DNA of 52,548 nt from Akkermansia muciniphila. GTDB taxonomy: Bacteria; Verrucomicrobiota; Verrucomicrobiia; Verrucomicrobiales; Akkermansiaceae. Location: positions 1-52,548 of the forward strand of contig CAMDCV010000030.1 in NCBI GenBank assembly GCA_945890645.1, written 5' to 3'. The notes under the pieces are model-generated. The model was given only the letters and a program-made list of their open reading frames with translations, had not been told where the DNA came from and searched no databases. The position numbers and the translations under genes are program-made. Shown here in pieces: positions 25,770-33,694 of this stretch (positions are counted from its first letter, which is position 1; each line of letters begins with the position of its first letter).

Positions 25770-26864
25770 ATGCCACCAACTGATCTCACTGCCGAACTCA
25801 CAGCTGCCTTGAAGGAACGCATTCTCGTTCTCGATGGCGCCATGGGCACGACGATCCGCACCTACGGACTGAGCGAGGAGCAAGCACGAGGCAAACGTTT
25901 TGCCGACAGCAAAAAGGACATCCTCAACAATGGCGACATCCTCACGCTCACTAACCCGCAGGTCATTGGCGATATTCACAAGCGCTTTTATGAAGCAGGC
26001 TCGGACATCGTCGAAACGAACAACTTTTCCGCGACTTCAATTTCGCAATCGGAATTCTTTGTCGATGACCCCCGCGAACACGGTGGCCGCAAAGACCCTG
26101 AGTTTTTCCAAGGGATCATCGAAAACCCCTTCCTACGCGATCTCGCTTGGGAGATCAATGTCGAGTCCGCCCGCCTCGCTCGTCATTGGGCGGATCAAAT
26201 CGGCAGCGATACGGGTGTGAAACGCTACGTCGCGGGTGCGATCGGGCCGCTCACAGTCTCTCTCACCAATTCGCCCGATGCCAACGACCCCGGCTTTCGC
26301 GTGATCACTTTTGATCAAGTGCTGATCGCCTATAAAGAACAAATCCGCGCTCTCATCGAAGGTGGCTCCGACTTGCTGATGGTGGAAACAATTTTCGATT
26401 CACTGAATGCCAAAGCCGCGCTTGTCGCGATTCAGGATGTCTTTGCGGAGGACAATGTCCGCTTGCCCATTATTGTCTCCGCAGCGGTCGGTCGCGGTGG
26501 CGAAACGATGATCTCGGCGCAAACTTCGGAGGCTTTGTGGAATGCTGTTGCACACGCCGAGCCATTGGCGATCGGATTGAATTGCTCGCTCGGTCCGGAC
26601 TTGATGAAGCCGTTTTTGGAAGAGCTTTCCCAATCGGCCACAACGCATATTTCCTGCTATCCGAATGCTGGTTTGCCGAATCCCCTATCGCCCACAGGCT
26701 TCGACATGACGCCCGACGACATGAACCGCTGGCTCGCCGAATTCGCCAACTCCGGTCTTCTCAACCTTGCCGGAGGTTGCTGCGGCAACACTCCTGAACA
26801 CGTCGCCGCCATCGCAAAAGCCGTCCGCAACGTCGTCCCACGCGAAGTGCCAACCCTTGTTTAA
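25770..26864 (+). CDS. Homocysteine S-methyltransferase domain protein (N-terminal module of split MetH)
   Basis: 364 residues from ATG 25770 (MPPTDLTAEL); an in-frame upstream start at 25692 is unlikely. It is the homocysteine-binding barrel of cobalamin-dependent methionine synthase: ILVLDGAMGTTIRTYGL at the start, DIVETNNFSATSIS, and the three zinc cysteines in GLNCSLGP and GGCCGNTPEH. E. coli MetH carries this as its first about 350 residues; here it is a separate polypeptide, and the remaining modules are encoded at 27675. The two presumably work together in homocysteine methylation. Between them lie the duplicated GxxExxY segments. In other genomes a free Hcy module can also work with other methyl donors. 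Confidence 0.9.
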   Translation: MPPTDLTAELTAALKERILVLDGAMGTTIRTYGLSEEQARGKRFADSKKDILNNGDILTLTNPQVIGDIHKRFYEAGSDIVETNNFSATSISQSEFFVDDPREHGGRKDPEFFQGIIENPFLRDLAWEINVESARLARHWADQIGSDTGVKRYVAGAIGPLTVSLTNSPDANDPGFRVITFDQVLIAYKEQIRALIEGGSDLLMVETIFDSLNAKAALVAIQDVFAEDNVRLPIIVSAAVGRGGETMISAQTSEALWNAVAHAEPLAIGLNCSLGPDLMKPFLEELSQSATTHISCYPNAGLPNPLSPTGFDMTPDDMNRWLAEFANSGLLNLAGGCCGNTPEHVAAIAKAVRNVVPREVPTLV

Positions 26865-27304
26865 AATCATGATCCAACAAAACGCGGAGTCGCAAAGGTC
26901 GCAGAGGAAATCGCAGAGGAAATCGCGGAGGTTTTCATTTACATTACCCAAATATCCCTGCGCTCCTCTCCGCGACCTCAGCACCTCTGCGCTTCGATAA
27001 ATTTCCACCTAACAACTGATGACAACCGCATCCGAATTAAACGAGCTTTCTAGCAAAATTATTGCTGCTTCGATTAGCCATCACATCTTTGCATCACATC
27101 TTTGAAATCATGATCCAACAAAACGCGGAGTCGCAAAGGTCGCAGAGGAAATCGCGGAGGTTTTCATTTACATTACCCAAATATCCCTGCGCTCCTCTCC
27201 GCGACCTCAGCACCTCTGCGTTTCGATAAATTTCCACCTAACAACTAATGACAACCGCATCCGAATTAAACGAGCTTTCTAGCAAAATTATTGCTGCTTC
27301 GATT
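26864..27304 (+). repeat. Direct segmental duplication, hairpin-rich, with start of GxxExxY gene
   Basis: Two copies of one segment: copy 1 is 26864-27075 (212 bp) and copy 2 is 27105-27304 (200 bp), joined by 29 bp of unrelated sequence (27076-27104). They differ by a 12-bp internal duplication in copy 1 (gcagaggaaatc repeated) and by two substitutions that I noticed (gcgcttcg/gcgtttcg and ctgatg/ctaatg). Each copy runs from aaatcatgatccaac through the first 19 codons of the GxxExxY gene. Inside each, a cgcggagtcgcaaaggtcgcagagg arm and a cctctccgcgacctcagcacctctgcg arm form a long imperfect inverted repeat. This 'cgcggag...cgcagag' sequence type is familiar around GxxExxY genes. Confidence 0.92.
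27019..27105 (+). pseudogene. Truncated first copy of the GxxExxY gene
   Basis: The first 19 codons (MTTASELNELSSKIIAASI) are identical in protein to the intact gene at 27248. After the duplication endpoint at 27075 the frame continues with nine unrelated codons (SHHIFASHL) to a TGA at 27103-27105. It lacks the GxxExxY motif and the nuclease-like core, so it is a remnant. Confidence 0.85.
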
Positions 27305-27649
27305 GAAGTGCACAAAGAGTTAGGCTGCGGTTTGTTAGAGCGAGTGTATGAAGCAGCTTTGCACTATGAATTAACAACCATGGGAATACAATGCATTCGC
27401 CAACAACCCGTTCCTGTTCGCTATAAAGGTGTTTTACTTGACGAAGAAGGTTACAAAATGGATCTGCTGGTGGAAAATTGCATTATCGTCGAATTAAAAA
27501 CTGTGCCACAACTACTCCCGATTCACTCCTCGCAATTACTAACCTATCTTCGGTTAAATCAGAAGAATCTCGGCTTACTCATCAATTTCAATGTGAAATT
27601 GTTGCGAGAGGGAATTAGTCGTGTCGTCAACAATTTCCCCAAAGAATAA
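27248..27649 (+). CDS. GxxExxY protein (PD-(D/E)xK nuclease-like)
   Basis: 133 residues. The defining motif is G28-L-L-E31-R-V-Y34, followed by a basic strand (QQPVPVRYKG) and a D72...E82-x-K84 arrangement (KMDLLVENCIIVELK) that matches the PD-(D/E)xK nuclease core. The family is widespread in environmental bacteria, often as a single-gene insertion near repeats, and its biological role is not established. Here it lies between the two methionine-synthase genes, and its 5' end is duplicated. Start codon ATG 27248 is the second-copy equivalent of 27019. It ends 25 bp before metH. Confidence 0.9.
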   Translation: MTTASELNELSSKIIAASIEVHKELGCGLLERVYEAALHYELTTMGIQCIRQQPVPVRYKGVLLDEEGYKMDLLVENCIIVELKTVPQLLPIHSSQLLTYLRLNQKNLGLLINFNVKLLREGISRVVNNFPKE

Positions 27650-27674
27650 TCAAAGCTTCTTGTTTCACTAATCC

Positions 27675-30600
27675 ATGAAGACCATTCCACGCCTCCTGCG
27701 CCTGTCGGGCTCTCAGCCATACAATCATACGCCCGACAAAAATTTCTTGATGATCGGCGAACGCACGAACGTCGCTGGCTCGCCGCAATTTGCGAAGTTG
27801 ATCCGTGCCGGAAAACTGGAAGATGCGTTAGAAATCGCACGACAACAAGTCGAGAACGGCGCGAACGTAATCGACATCTGCTTCGACGATGGCCTCATCG
27901 ATGGCAAAGCGATGATGGCGCGTTACCTGCAACTTTTGCAAAGCGAACCAGACATCGCCAAGGTGCCGATCATGGTCGATTCGTCGAAATGGGAAATCCT
28001 CGAAGAAGGCCTCAAATATCTGCAAGGCAAGGGCATCGTGAATTCGATCTCGCTCAAAGAAGGCGAAGAAACCTTCAAAAAATGCGCGCGCCACATCAAG
28101 AAATTCGGTGCCGCCGTGGTGGTGATGGCATTCGATGAAAAAGGCCAAGCCGCGACCTACGAAGAAAAAATCCGCATCTGCGAACGCGCCTATCGGATTC
28201 TCGTGGATGAGGTGCATTTCCCGCCGCAGGACATTATTTTCGATCCGAACATCCTGACGGTTGCCACAGGCATCGAGGAACACAACAACTACGCGCTCGA
28301 TTTCATCAATGCCACGCGATGGATCAAGGAAAACCTTCCCTACGCCAAGGTCAGCGGCGGAGTCTCGAACATTTCCTTTTCCTTTCGCGGCAACAACGTC
28401 GTGCGTGAAGCGATGCATTCGGTGTTTCTCTACCACGCCTGCAAAGCGGGCATGGACATGGGCATCGTCAATGCGGGCATGCTCGAAGTTTACGATCAGA
28501 TCGCGCCGGAGTTGCTAGAAAAAGTCGAGGACGTGATTCTCAATCGCCGTCCCGATGCCACTGAGCGCCTTCTCGATCTCGCCGAATCATTTAAGAACGT
28601 CACTGGCAAGAAAATCGAGGAAGACCTTACGTGGCGCAATGAGCCAGTCGAAAAACGTTTGGAATATGCGCTGCTCAAGGGCATAGACCGTTTCATCGAG
28701 GAAGACACTGAGGTCGCCCGCGTGAAGTACGGCATTCCTTTGAAAGTCATCGAAGGTCCGCTGATGGACGGCATGGGCGTGGTCGGCGATCTCTTCGGTG
28801 CCGGAAAAATGTTTCTACCCCAAGTGGTGAAATCCGCGCGAGTAATGAAAAAATCCGTCGCATGGTTAGAGCCGTTCATGGAGTTGGAAAAAATCGCCAA
28901 AGCCGAAACCCTTCGCTTTCTCAGCGAGCGCGATGCCGGACTCACGCCGGAACCCGTCAAGTTATGCGATGGATTTTCCTACACCCCCTATCCCGATCTC
29001 AGCGATGAAGAGCGTCGTGTCGAGTATGAATTCGCCGCCATGCTCGCGGGCAATCTCACGACCACTGCCACGCAATACCAAGCCCGCTTCGGGATCATCC
29101 TCGATCGCAATAGCGTCCAGGAACTTTCCCCGCTTTACAACCAATCCCGCGAGTCCCGACAAAAGTGGAGCGTCGCCACCCTCGAACCTGCGGGTGCATT
29201 CATCGAGTGGCTCTTTTACCAAAAAATCAAATCCCTCCCTCCCGAGAGTCTGATCGTCTTCAACGCCGGCGGCCAAGGCAGTGGCAAGACTACGGCCACT
29301 GTCGGGTTGTCGGAGGAAGATGGTGCCGCGCTCATCATGGATGGAACGCTGCAAAATTGCGAACGATCTATTGCTCACGTGGAATCCGCTTTGCAACACG
29401 GTCACGCGGTCAATATTCGTTACGTATTTTGTCCTTGGAAAAAAGCGTTAGAAAACGTCATCCGGCGTGCCTGCGCTGAGGGTGGCAGGATCGTTCCTCT
29501 TCGACGCTCGGCAAAAGGTCACTATCAGGCACCGCGCACATTCATTGAAGTTTACGAGCGTTTCAGCTCCCATGAAAGGTTCATTTCCTGCGTCATTGAC
29601 AATAGCATTTTCCATCTACCACAGATGCGCGATACCACATGGCTGAGCGAACAGCTCTATCCCAGCACCGATTTTCTCCTTGAAAATTCCCTCAATTATG
29701 TCAAAATCCAACTACAAAGTTATGAGCACATCATCGACCAAAAAGTCAGAGCCATCTTCTTCGACGAGCCATCTTCTTCGGGAGAAAGCACGCTTGATCA
29801 ACGAGAAGTCTCTGAAGCTTCTGCGTCAGGCGGGCGAGACCAAGGAAGCGCAAAAAGCGCCCACCAAGCCAGTCAACTAGCCCCCACCTCTGCCGGAAAA
29901 TTTCTCATCGCTACTGTGAAGGGCGATGTGCACGACATCGGCAAAAACATCGTCGGGGTTGTCTTGTCTTGCAATGGCTTTGAAGTCACCGATATGGGCG
30001 TTATGGTTTCTTGCGATAAAATCCTCGCGAAAGCGAAGGAACTCGGCGCAGACATCATAGGACTTTCAGGCCTCATTACACCTTCGCTCGATGAAATGGT
30101 GCACGTTGCTAAGGAGATGGAAAAGCTCGGCATGACGACTCCGTTGCTCATCGGTGGCGCCACAACCTCTGCCGCACACACCGCCATCAAAATTGCACCG
30201 CACTACTCTGGTCCGGTGGTGCATGTGCTCGATGCCTCGCGCTCGGTGCCTGTTACCACCTCGCTGCTCTCCGCCGATCAGCGAGAGAATTTCGCCAAGG
30301 CCAATCGGGAAAAACAGAACAGCATCCGCATCGACTTCGAAAAAGGAACGAACAAAAAGCCGACCATTTCGTTAGAAAAGGCTCGTGCGAACAAATTCAC
30401 TTGCGACTGGGAAACCTACCAACCCGCCGTGCCAGAATTCCTCAGCACCCGCGTCATTGAAAATCAATCCCTGCGCGAACTCGCGAACTACATCGACTGG
30501 ACACCCTTTTTCCATGCTTGGGAAATCCGCGGCGTGTGGCAATCCGATACCCAAACGCTCAAAACTCAGAATGCCGAGGGAGCCATCGAAGCGCAAAAAA

Positions 30601-31346
30601 TTTACGCCGATGCGCTAGCGCTGATCGAACGGATTATCGCCGAAAAACGCTTCACCGCACGCGGCATCTACGGCTTCTTCCCCGCCAATTCCGACGGCGA
30701 TGACATCATCGTCTGGACCGATGAACAGCATACCGCCGAACGCTGCCGTCTCCACACCCTGCGCCAACAAATCGATAAAACCTGCGGCAAGCCAAACGTC
30801 GCTCTGGCGGATTTTGTCGTTCCTAAAAAAAATGTATGCACAGACTACATCGGCGGGTTCGTGCTTGGCATCCACGGTGCCGATGAATTCGCACAAGAAC
30901 TCGAACAACAAAACGACCCTTACACCGCCATCATGGTCAAGGCGATCGCCGACCGCTTTGCGGAGGCCTTCGCGGAATTGCTTCACCACCGTGCCCGTGT
31001 CGCCTGGGGCTACGAGCGCCCTAACGAGTTTAACCACAATGAGCTCATCAAGGAACTGTATCGTGGCATCCGTCCTGCTCCCGGTTACCCAGCCCAGCCT
31101 GACCACACGGAAAAGCCTATCCTTTTCGATCTACTCGATGCGACCGCGAAAACAGGCGTCAGCCTCACCGAATCGAACGCCATGCATCCAGCGTCCGCGG
31201 TCAGCGGCATTTATTTCTCACATCCGGAGAGCCATTATTTTGCCCTCAGCGATCTGCAACGCGATCAAATCGAAGACTACGCCCGCCGCAAGAAAATGAC
31301 TCTCGAAGAAGCTGAACGTTGGCTCGGACCATGGCTTGGATATTGA
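27675..31346 (+). CDS. metH: Cobalamin-dependent methionine synthase without Hcy module, with inserted P-loop domain
   Basis: 1223 residues. Order: pterin-binding barrel (about 14-290, [31 protein letters not shown]); cobalamin cap (about 310-406, ending [16 protein letters not shown]); an insert of about 330 residues (407-737); cobalamin-binding Rossmann domain with the cobalt-ligand motif D751-V-H753-D-I-G; and the AdoMet reactivation domain (about 905-1223, ending [20 protein letters not shown]). Without the insert the length (about 890) equals MetH minus its homocysteine module, which is encoded at 25770. The insert carries a P-loop (K538) and resembles a zeta-toxin-type kinase. It lies exactly in the cap-to-cobalamin linker, a part that must move during catalysis. 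The ORF is open throughout. Activity of the fusion is unproven; the C-terminal modules look intact. Confidence 0.9.
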   Translation: MKTIPRLLRLSGSQPYNHTPDKNFLMIGERTNVAGSPQFAKLIRAGKLEDALEIARQQVENGANVIDICFDDGLIDGKAMMARYLQLLQSEPDIAKVPIMVDSSKWEILEEGLKYLQGKGIVNSISLKEGEETFKKCARHIKKFGAAVVVMAFDEKGQAATYEEKIRICERAYRILVDEVHFPPQDIIFDPNILTVATGIEEHNNYALDFINATRWIKENLPYAKVSGGVSNISFSFRGNNVVREAMHSVFLYHACKAGMDMGIVNAGMLEVYDQIAPELLEKVEDVILNRRPDATERLLDLAESFKNVTGKKIEEDLTWRNEPVEKRLEYALLKGIDRFIEEDTEVARVKYGIPLKVIEGPLMDGMGVVGDLFGAGKMFLPQVVKSARVMKKSVAWLEPFMELEKIAKAETLRFLSERDAGLTPEPVKLCDGFSYTPYPDLSDEERRVEYEFAAMLAGNLTTTATQYQARFGIILDRNSVQELSPLYNQSRESRQKWSVATLEPAGAFIEWLFYQKIKSLPPESLIVFNAGGQGSGKTTATVGLSEEDGAALIMDGTLQNCERSIAHVESALQHGHAVNIRYVFCPWKKALENVIRRACAEGGRIVPLRRSAKGHYQAPRTFIEVYERFSSHERFISCVIDNSIFHLPQMRDTTWLSEQLYPSTDFLLENSLNYVKIQLQSYEHIIDQKVRAIFFDEPSSSGESTLDQREVSEASASGGRDQGSAKSAHQASQLAPTSAGKFLIATVKGDVHDIGKNIVGVVLSCNGFEVTDMGVMVSCDKILAKAKELGADIIGLSGLITPSLDEMVHVAKEMEKLGMTTPLLIGGATTSAAHTAIKIAPHYSGPVVHVLDASRSVPVTTSLLSADQRENFAKANREKQNSIRIDFEKGTNKKPTISLEKARANKFTCDWETYQPAVPEFLSTRVIENQSLRELANYIDWTPFFHAWEIRGVWQSDTQTLKTQNAEGAIEAQKIYADALALIERIIAEKRFTARGIYGFFPANSDGDDIIVWTDEQHTAERCRLHTLRQQIDKTCGKPNVALADFVVPKKNVCTDYIGGFVLGIHGADEFAQELEQQNDPYTAIMVKAIADRFAEAFAELLHHRARVAWGYERPNEFNHNELIKELYRGIRPAPGYPAQPDHTEKPILFDLLDATAKTGVSLTESNAMHPASAVSGIYFSHPESHYFALSDLQRDQIEDYARRKKMTLEEAERWLGPWLGY
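28893..29885 (+). other. In-frame insert in metH: zeta-toxin-like P-loop kinase domain
   Basis: Residues about 407-737 of the MetH ORF have no counterpart in known MetH. After a short linker comes a helical region ([17 protein letters not shown]-like, then [29 protein letters not shown]), then a P-loop GGQGSGKTT (residues 532-540). Next are a strand with AALIMDGTL, helix [14 protein letters not shown], an [11 protein letters not shown] segment and VIDNS. This order matches free-standing zeta-toxin family P-loop kinases, which phosphorylate small molecules such as UDP-GlcNAc, but I cannot assign a substrate. The family and the border positions are inferred by eye. Confidence 0.72.
29749..29780 (+). 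repeat. 15-bp direct repeat with 17-bp period inside metH insert
   Basis: gagccatcttcttcg occurs at 29749-29763 and again at 29766-29780. The 17-bp period shifts the frame. If one period is removed, the kinase frame would read IFFGRKHA and stop at TGA 29795-29797. With the duplication present, the ORF stays open into the metH cobalamin domain. Confidence 0.9.
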
Positions 31347-31407
31347 GGCGAAAAAATTCTCCCCATCCGCGGCTCTTTGTTTTACTCTCCGCGCCCAAGC
31401 ATTTCCC

Positions 31408-32484
31408 ATGGACTACTCCGCACTGATCGAACAACGCAAACACCGCTACGCCGAATTGGAACATGCCATCGGTGACTCGGATCTTTTTGCTGATCCGAAG
31501 CGTGCGACGGAAACCCTGCGCGAACATCGTCGACTCAAAGTAACTCTGCAGATCGCCGAGAGACTGGAGCAAAGCAAACGGCAGTTGTTAGAAAATCTCG
31601 AACTCGTTAAAGGCGATGATCCGGAATTTGCAGAAATGGCTGCGGCTGAAATCCCCCATCTTGAGGCAGAAATTCCACGCCTGAGTTCCGACCTTCAATA
31701 CGCACTCCTGCCCGCTGATCCGAATGAAGATCGCGATGCACTGGTCGAAATCCGCGCTGGTGCTGGTGGCGATGAAGCTTCGCTTTTTGCCGCAGAATTG
31801 CTGCGTCTTTATCAGCGCTATGCGGAGCGAAGAGGTTGGAAAACCGAGCACCTCGAATCCTCGCCCTCGGAAGTCGGTGGGTTTAAAGAAGTGATTCTGC
31901 GCGTCACGGGTGATGAGGTATTTCGGTTCCTGAAATACGAGTCCGGTGTTCATCGCGTGCAGCGCGTGCCGGAAACCGAAGCACAAGGTCGTGTGCACAC
32001 CTCCACTGTAACGGTGGCCGTTCTCCCCGAAGCGGAAGAAGTCGATGTGCAGCTCAACCCTAACGATTTACGCATTGAAGTCTGCCGCTCCGGCGGTGCG
32101 GGTGGCCAGCATGTCAACCGCACCGAATCTGCCGTGCAAGTATTTCACCTGCCCACCGGCCTGTATGTGCGTTGTGAGGAAGGACGTTCGCAAGGTAAGA
32201 ACAAGGAAAAAGCGCTGCAAATCATGCGCACCAAGCTCTACGAAATGAAGCAACGCGAAGTGACCGAACAATACTCGGAACACCGACGCTCGCTCATTGG
32301 TTCGGGCGACCGATCAGAAAAAATTCGCACCTATAATTTCCCGCAATCGCGCGTGACCGATCATCGCATCGGCTACACGGCGCACAATCTTGCCGCGGTG
32401 ATGGATGGAGATTTGTTTGATCTCACCGGTTCATTGCAAAAAGAAGAAATCGCTGAACGCCTTGCCGAGGCCACATCGCTATAA
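31408..32484 (+). CDS. prfA: Peptide chain release factor 1
   Basis: 358 residues from ATG 31408 (MDYSALIEQRKHRYAEL); an upstream in-frame start at 31336 overlaps metH and is unlikely. It is the class I release factor that reads UAA and UAG. Seen: the GGQ peptidyl-hydrolysis loop in CRSGGAGGQHVNRTESAV, the RF1-type P-x-T recognition tripeptide (PET in RVPETEAQGR, against SPF in RF2), and the conserved RTYNFPQSRVTDHR. No RF2-type programmed frameshift site is present. The stop is followed immediately by the GTG start of the next small gene. Confidence 0.95.
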   Translation: MDYSALIEQRKHRYAELEHAIGDSDLFADPKRATETLREHRRLKVTLQIAERLEQSKRQLLENLELVKGDDPEFAEMAAAEIPHLEAEIPRLSSDLQYALLPADPNEDRDALVEIRAGAGGDEASLFAAELLRLYQRYAERRGWKTEHLESSPSEVGGFKEVILRVTGDEVFRFLKYESGVHRVQRVPETEAQGRVHTSTVTVAVLPEAEEVDVQLNPNDLRIEVCRSGGAGGQHVNRTESAVQVFHLPTGLYVRCEEGRSQGKNKEKALQIMRTKLYEMKQREVTEQYSEHRRSLIGSGDRSEKIRTYNFPQSRVTDHRIGYTAHNLAAVMDGDLFDLTGSLQKEEIAERLAEATSL

Positions 32485-32718
32485 GTGAACTGGATCAATA
32501 GAATACGCTCTGCCAACACTATCACCGTGCGCCGGGGCACTGCCCGAGACAGCAAAGGCAAATACCTGCAGTGGAAACTCAACGCCATCGTGGAATCCTT
32601 AGCGGCAGAAGAGGTGAAAAACGCAGAAATTTGGATCTCTGCGAAAGGCACTATCAACTTTTCGAGATCGATCCCGTCCCACCTTCACCAACGTCTGCGT
32701 AATATCATTGCAGGTTGA
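32485..32718 (+). CDS. DUF3634-like small protein
   Basis: 77 residues, starting at GTG 32485 directly after the prfA stop, which suggests translational coupling. The sequence ITVRRGTARDSKGKYLQWKL, then an internal EIWISAKGTINFSRSIPSHLHQRLRNIIAG, resembles the small DUF3634 family (conserved RxGxA...G, an I-W/R strand, and a final LHQRLRN helix). The function is unknown and no membrane segment is seen. It ends 7 bp before the convergent argB stop. Confidence 0.6.
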   Translation: MNWINRIRSANTITVRRGTARDSKGKYLQWKLNAIVESLAAEEVKNAEIWISAKGTINFSRSIPSHLHQRLRNIIAG

Positions 32719-32725
32719 GGCTGAC

Positions 32726-33604
32726 TCATCGCGAAACTTCGGTGCCGATGCCTTTTTCGGTGAAAATCTCTAACAACAAAGCATGAGGGAGACGTCCATC
32801 GATAAAGTGGACCTTGCGTACACCGGCGTTCAAGGCATCGAGAGCACTCTTGATTTTGGGAATCATGCCGCCGGAGATCGTGCCATCGGCGATCATCGCA
32901 TCGGCCTCCGCACGATTCACGGATTTGATCAAGGTTGATGGATCACTCGGATCGCGCATCAGGCCTGGCACATCGGATAGATAGACGAGCTTAGCCACAC
33001 GCAATTCCTTTGCCAGTGCTGCAGCGGCTAAATCTGCATTGATGTTGAGGGGTTTGCCGGTGGAGAGTTCTGCCGCCAGTGGCGAAATCACTGGCACGAT
33101 CCCCGCGTTGTGCGCGGATTCCATACGCCCTAGTTGACAGCCGACAACTTCTCCCACGCGACCAATGTCCACGCGATTGCCTTCCTTGTCGGTGACTTTC
33201 ATTTTTTCACCGAGAAACACATCCGTGCCGGGAATGCCCACTGCCTTACCACCGAAGTCCCGTATCATCCGCACCAAGTTGGGATTGATTTCTTCGGATA
33301 ACACGTTCTCAACAATTGAAATGGCTTCTTCAGTCGTGACGCGAAATCCGCCGACAAATTTCGCCTCTAGACCGGCCGCTTCCATCGCAGAGGAAATGGC
33401 TTTCCCGCCACCATGAACGACGATTGGATTGATGCCCGCGACTTCCAAAAAGACGATATCGCGCATGACTTTCGCCACCAACTCCGGGTCTTCCATTGCC
33501 GAACCGCCCATTTTCACAAGTACCGTTTTCCCGCGAAATGCCTGCAAATAGGGCAATGCCTCAATCAACGCTTCTGCTTTGGCCGTAGGGTGGGACAAAC
33601 TCAT
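32726..33604 (-). CDS. argB: Acetylglutamate kinase
   Basis: 292 residues from ATG 33604; the longer TTG 33616 start is less likely. It phosphorylates N-acetylglutamate in arginine synthesis. Seen: TVLVKMGGSAMED (phosphate-binding lysine and glycines), PIVVHGGGKAIS, the FVGGFRVTTEEAISIV region, LNINADLAAAALAKEL and the C-terminal GGMIPKIKSALDAL. The N-terminal extension before TVLVK is the kind found in arginine-sensitive hexameric enzymes, so feedback inhibition is possible (inference). Cytoplasmic. It is downstream of dnaA on the same strand, separated by a strong hairpin. Confidence 0.95.
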   Translation of the reverse strand: MSLSHPTAKAEALIEALPYLQAFRGKTVLVKMGGSAMEDPELVAKVMRDIVFLEVAGINPIVVHGGGKAISSAMEAAGLEAKFVGGFRVTTEEAISIVENVLSEEINPNLVRMIRDFGGKAVGIPGTDVFLGEKMKVTDKEGNRVDIGRVGEVVGCQLGRMESAHNAGIVPVISPLAAELSTGKPLNINADLAAAALAKELRVAKLVYLSDVPGLMRDPSDPSTLIKSVNRAEADAMIADGTISGGMIPKIKSALDALNAGVRKVHFIDGRLPHALLLEIFTEKGIGTEVSR

Positions 33605-33661
33605 GCCGCGAAGCAAAGCACAAGCACGATAAAAAAACCACTGCTTTCTTCATCTGTAATC

Positions 33662-33692
33662 TCGTGGTGGCGCTTGGAAAGCGTCGCCACGA
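33662..33692 (-). terminator. Strong stem-loop just after dnaA
   Basis: tcgtggtggcgctt (33662-33675), loop gga, aagcgtcgccacga (33679-33692): a 14-bp stem in which two positions are G-U wobbles. It begins 2 bp beyond the dnaA stop. No T-run follows on the minus strand, so it may be a Rho-type or processing hairpin between dnaA and argB rather than a textbook terminator. Confidence 0.55.
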
Positions 33693-33694
33693 AT

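Noticed and set aside
29749-29780. The 15-bp repeat in metH as a target-site duplication of a mobile element
   Set aside because: The two copies are adjacent (17-bp period), not at opposite ends of the insert, so they do not mark insertion of the insert itself.
29680-29880. Second ORF (66 codons) in +1 frame inside metH as a separate gene
   Set aside because: It begins inside the kinase domain without a ribosome site, and its first half is non-coding in appearance. Its second half is better explained as a displaced linker of metH.
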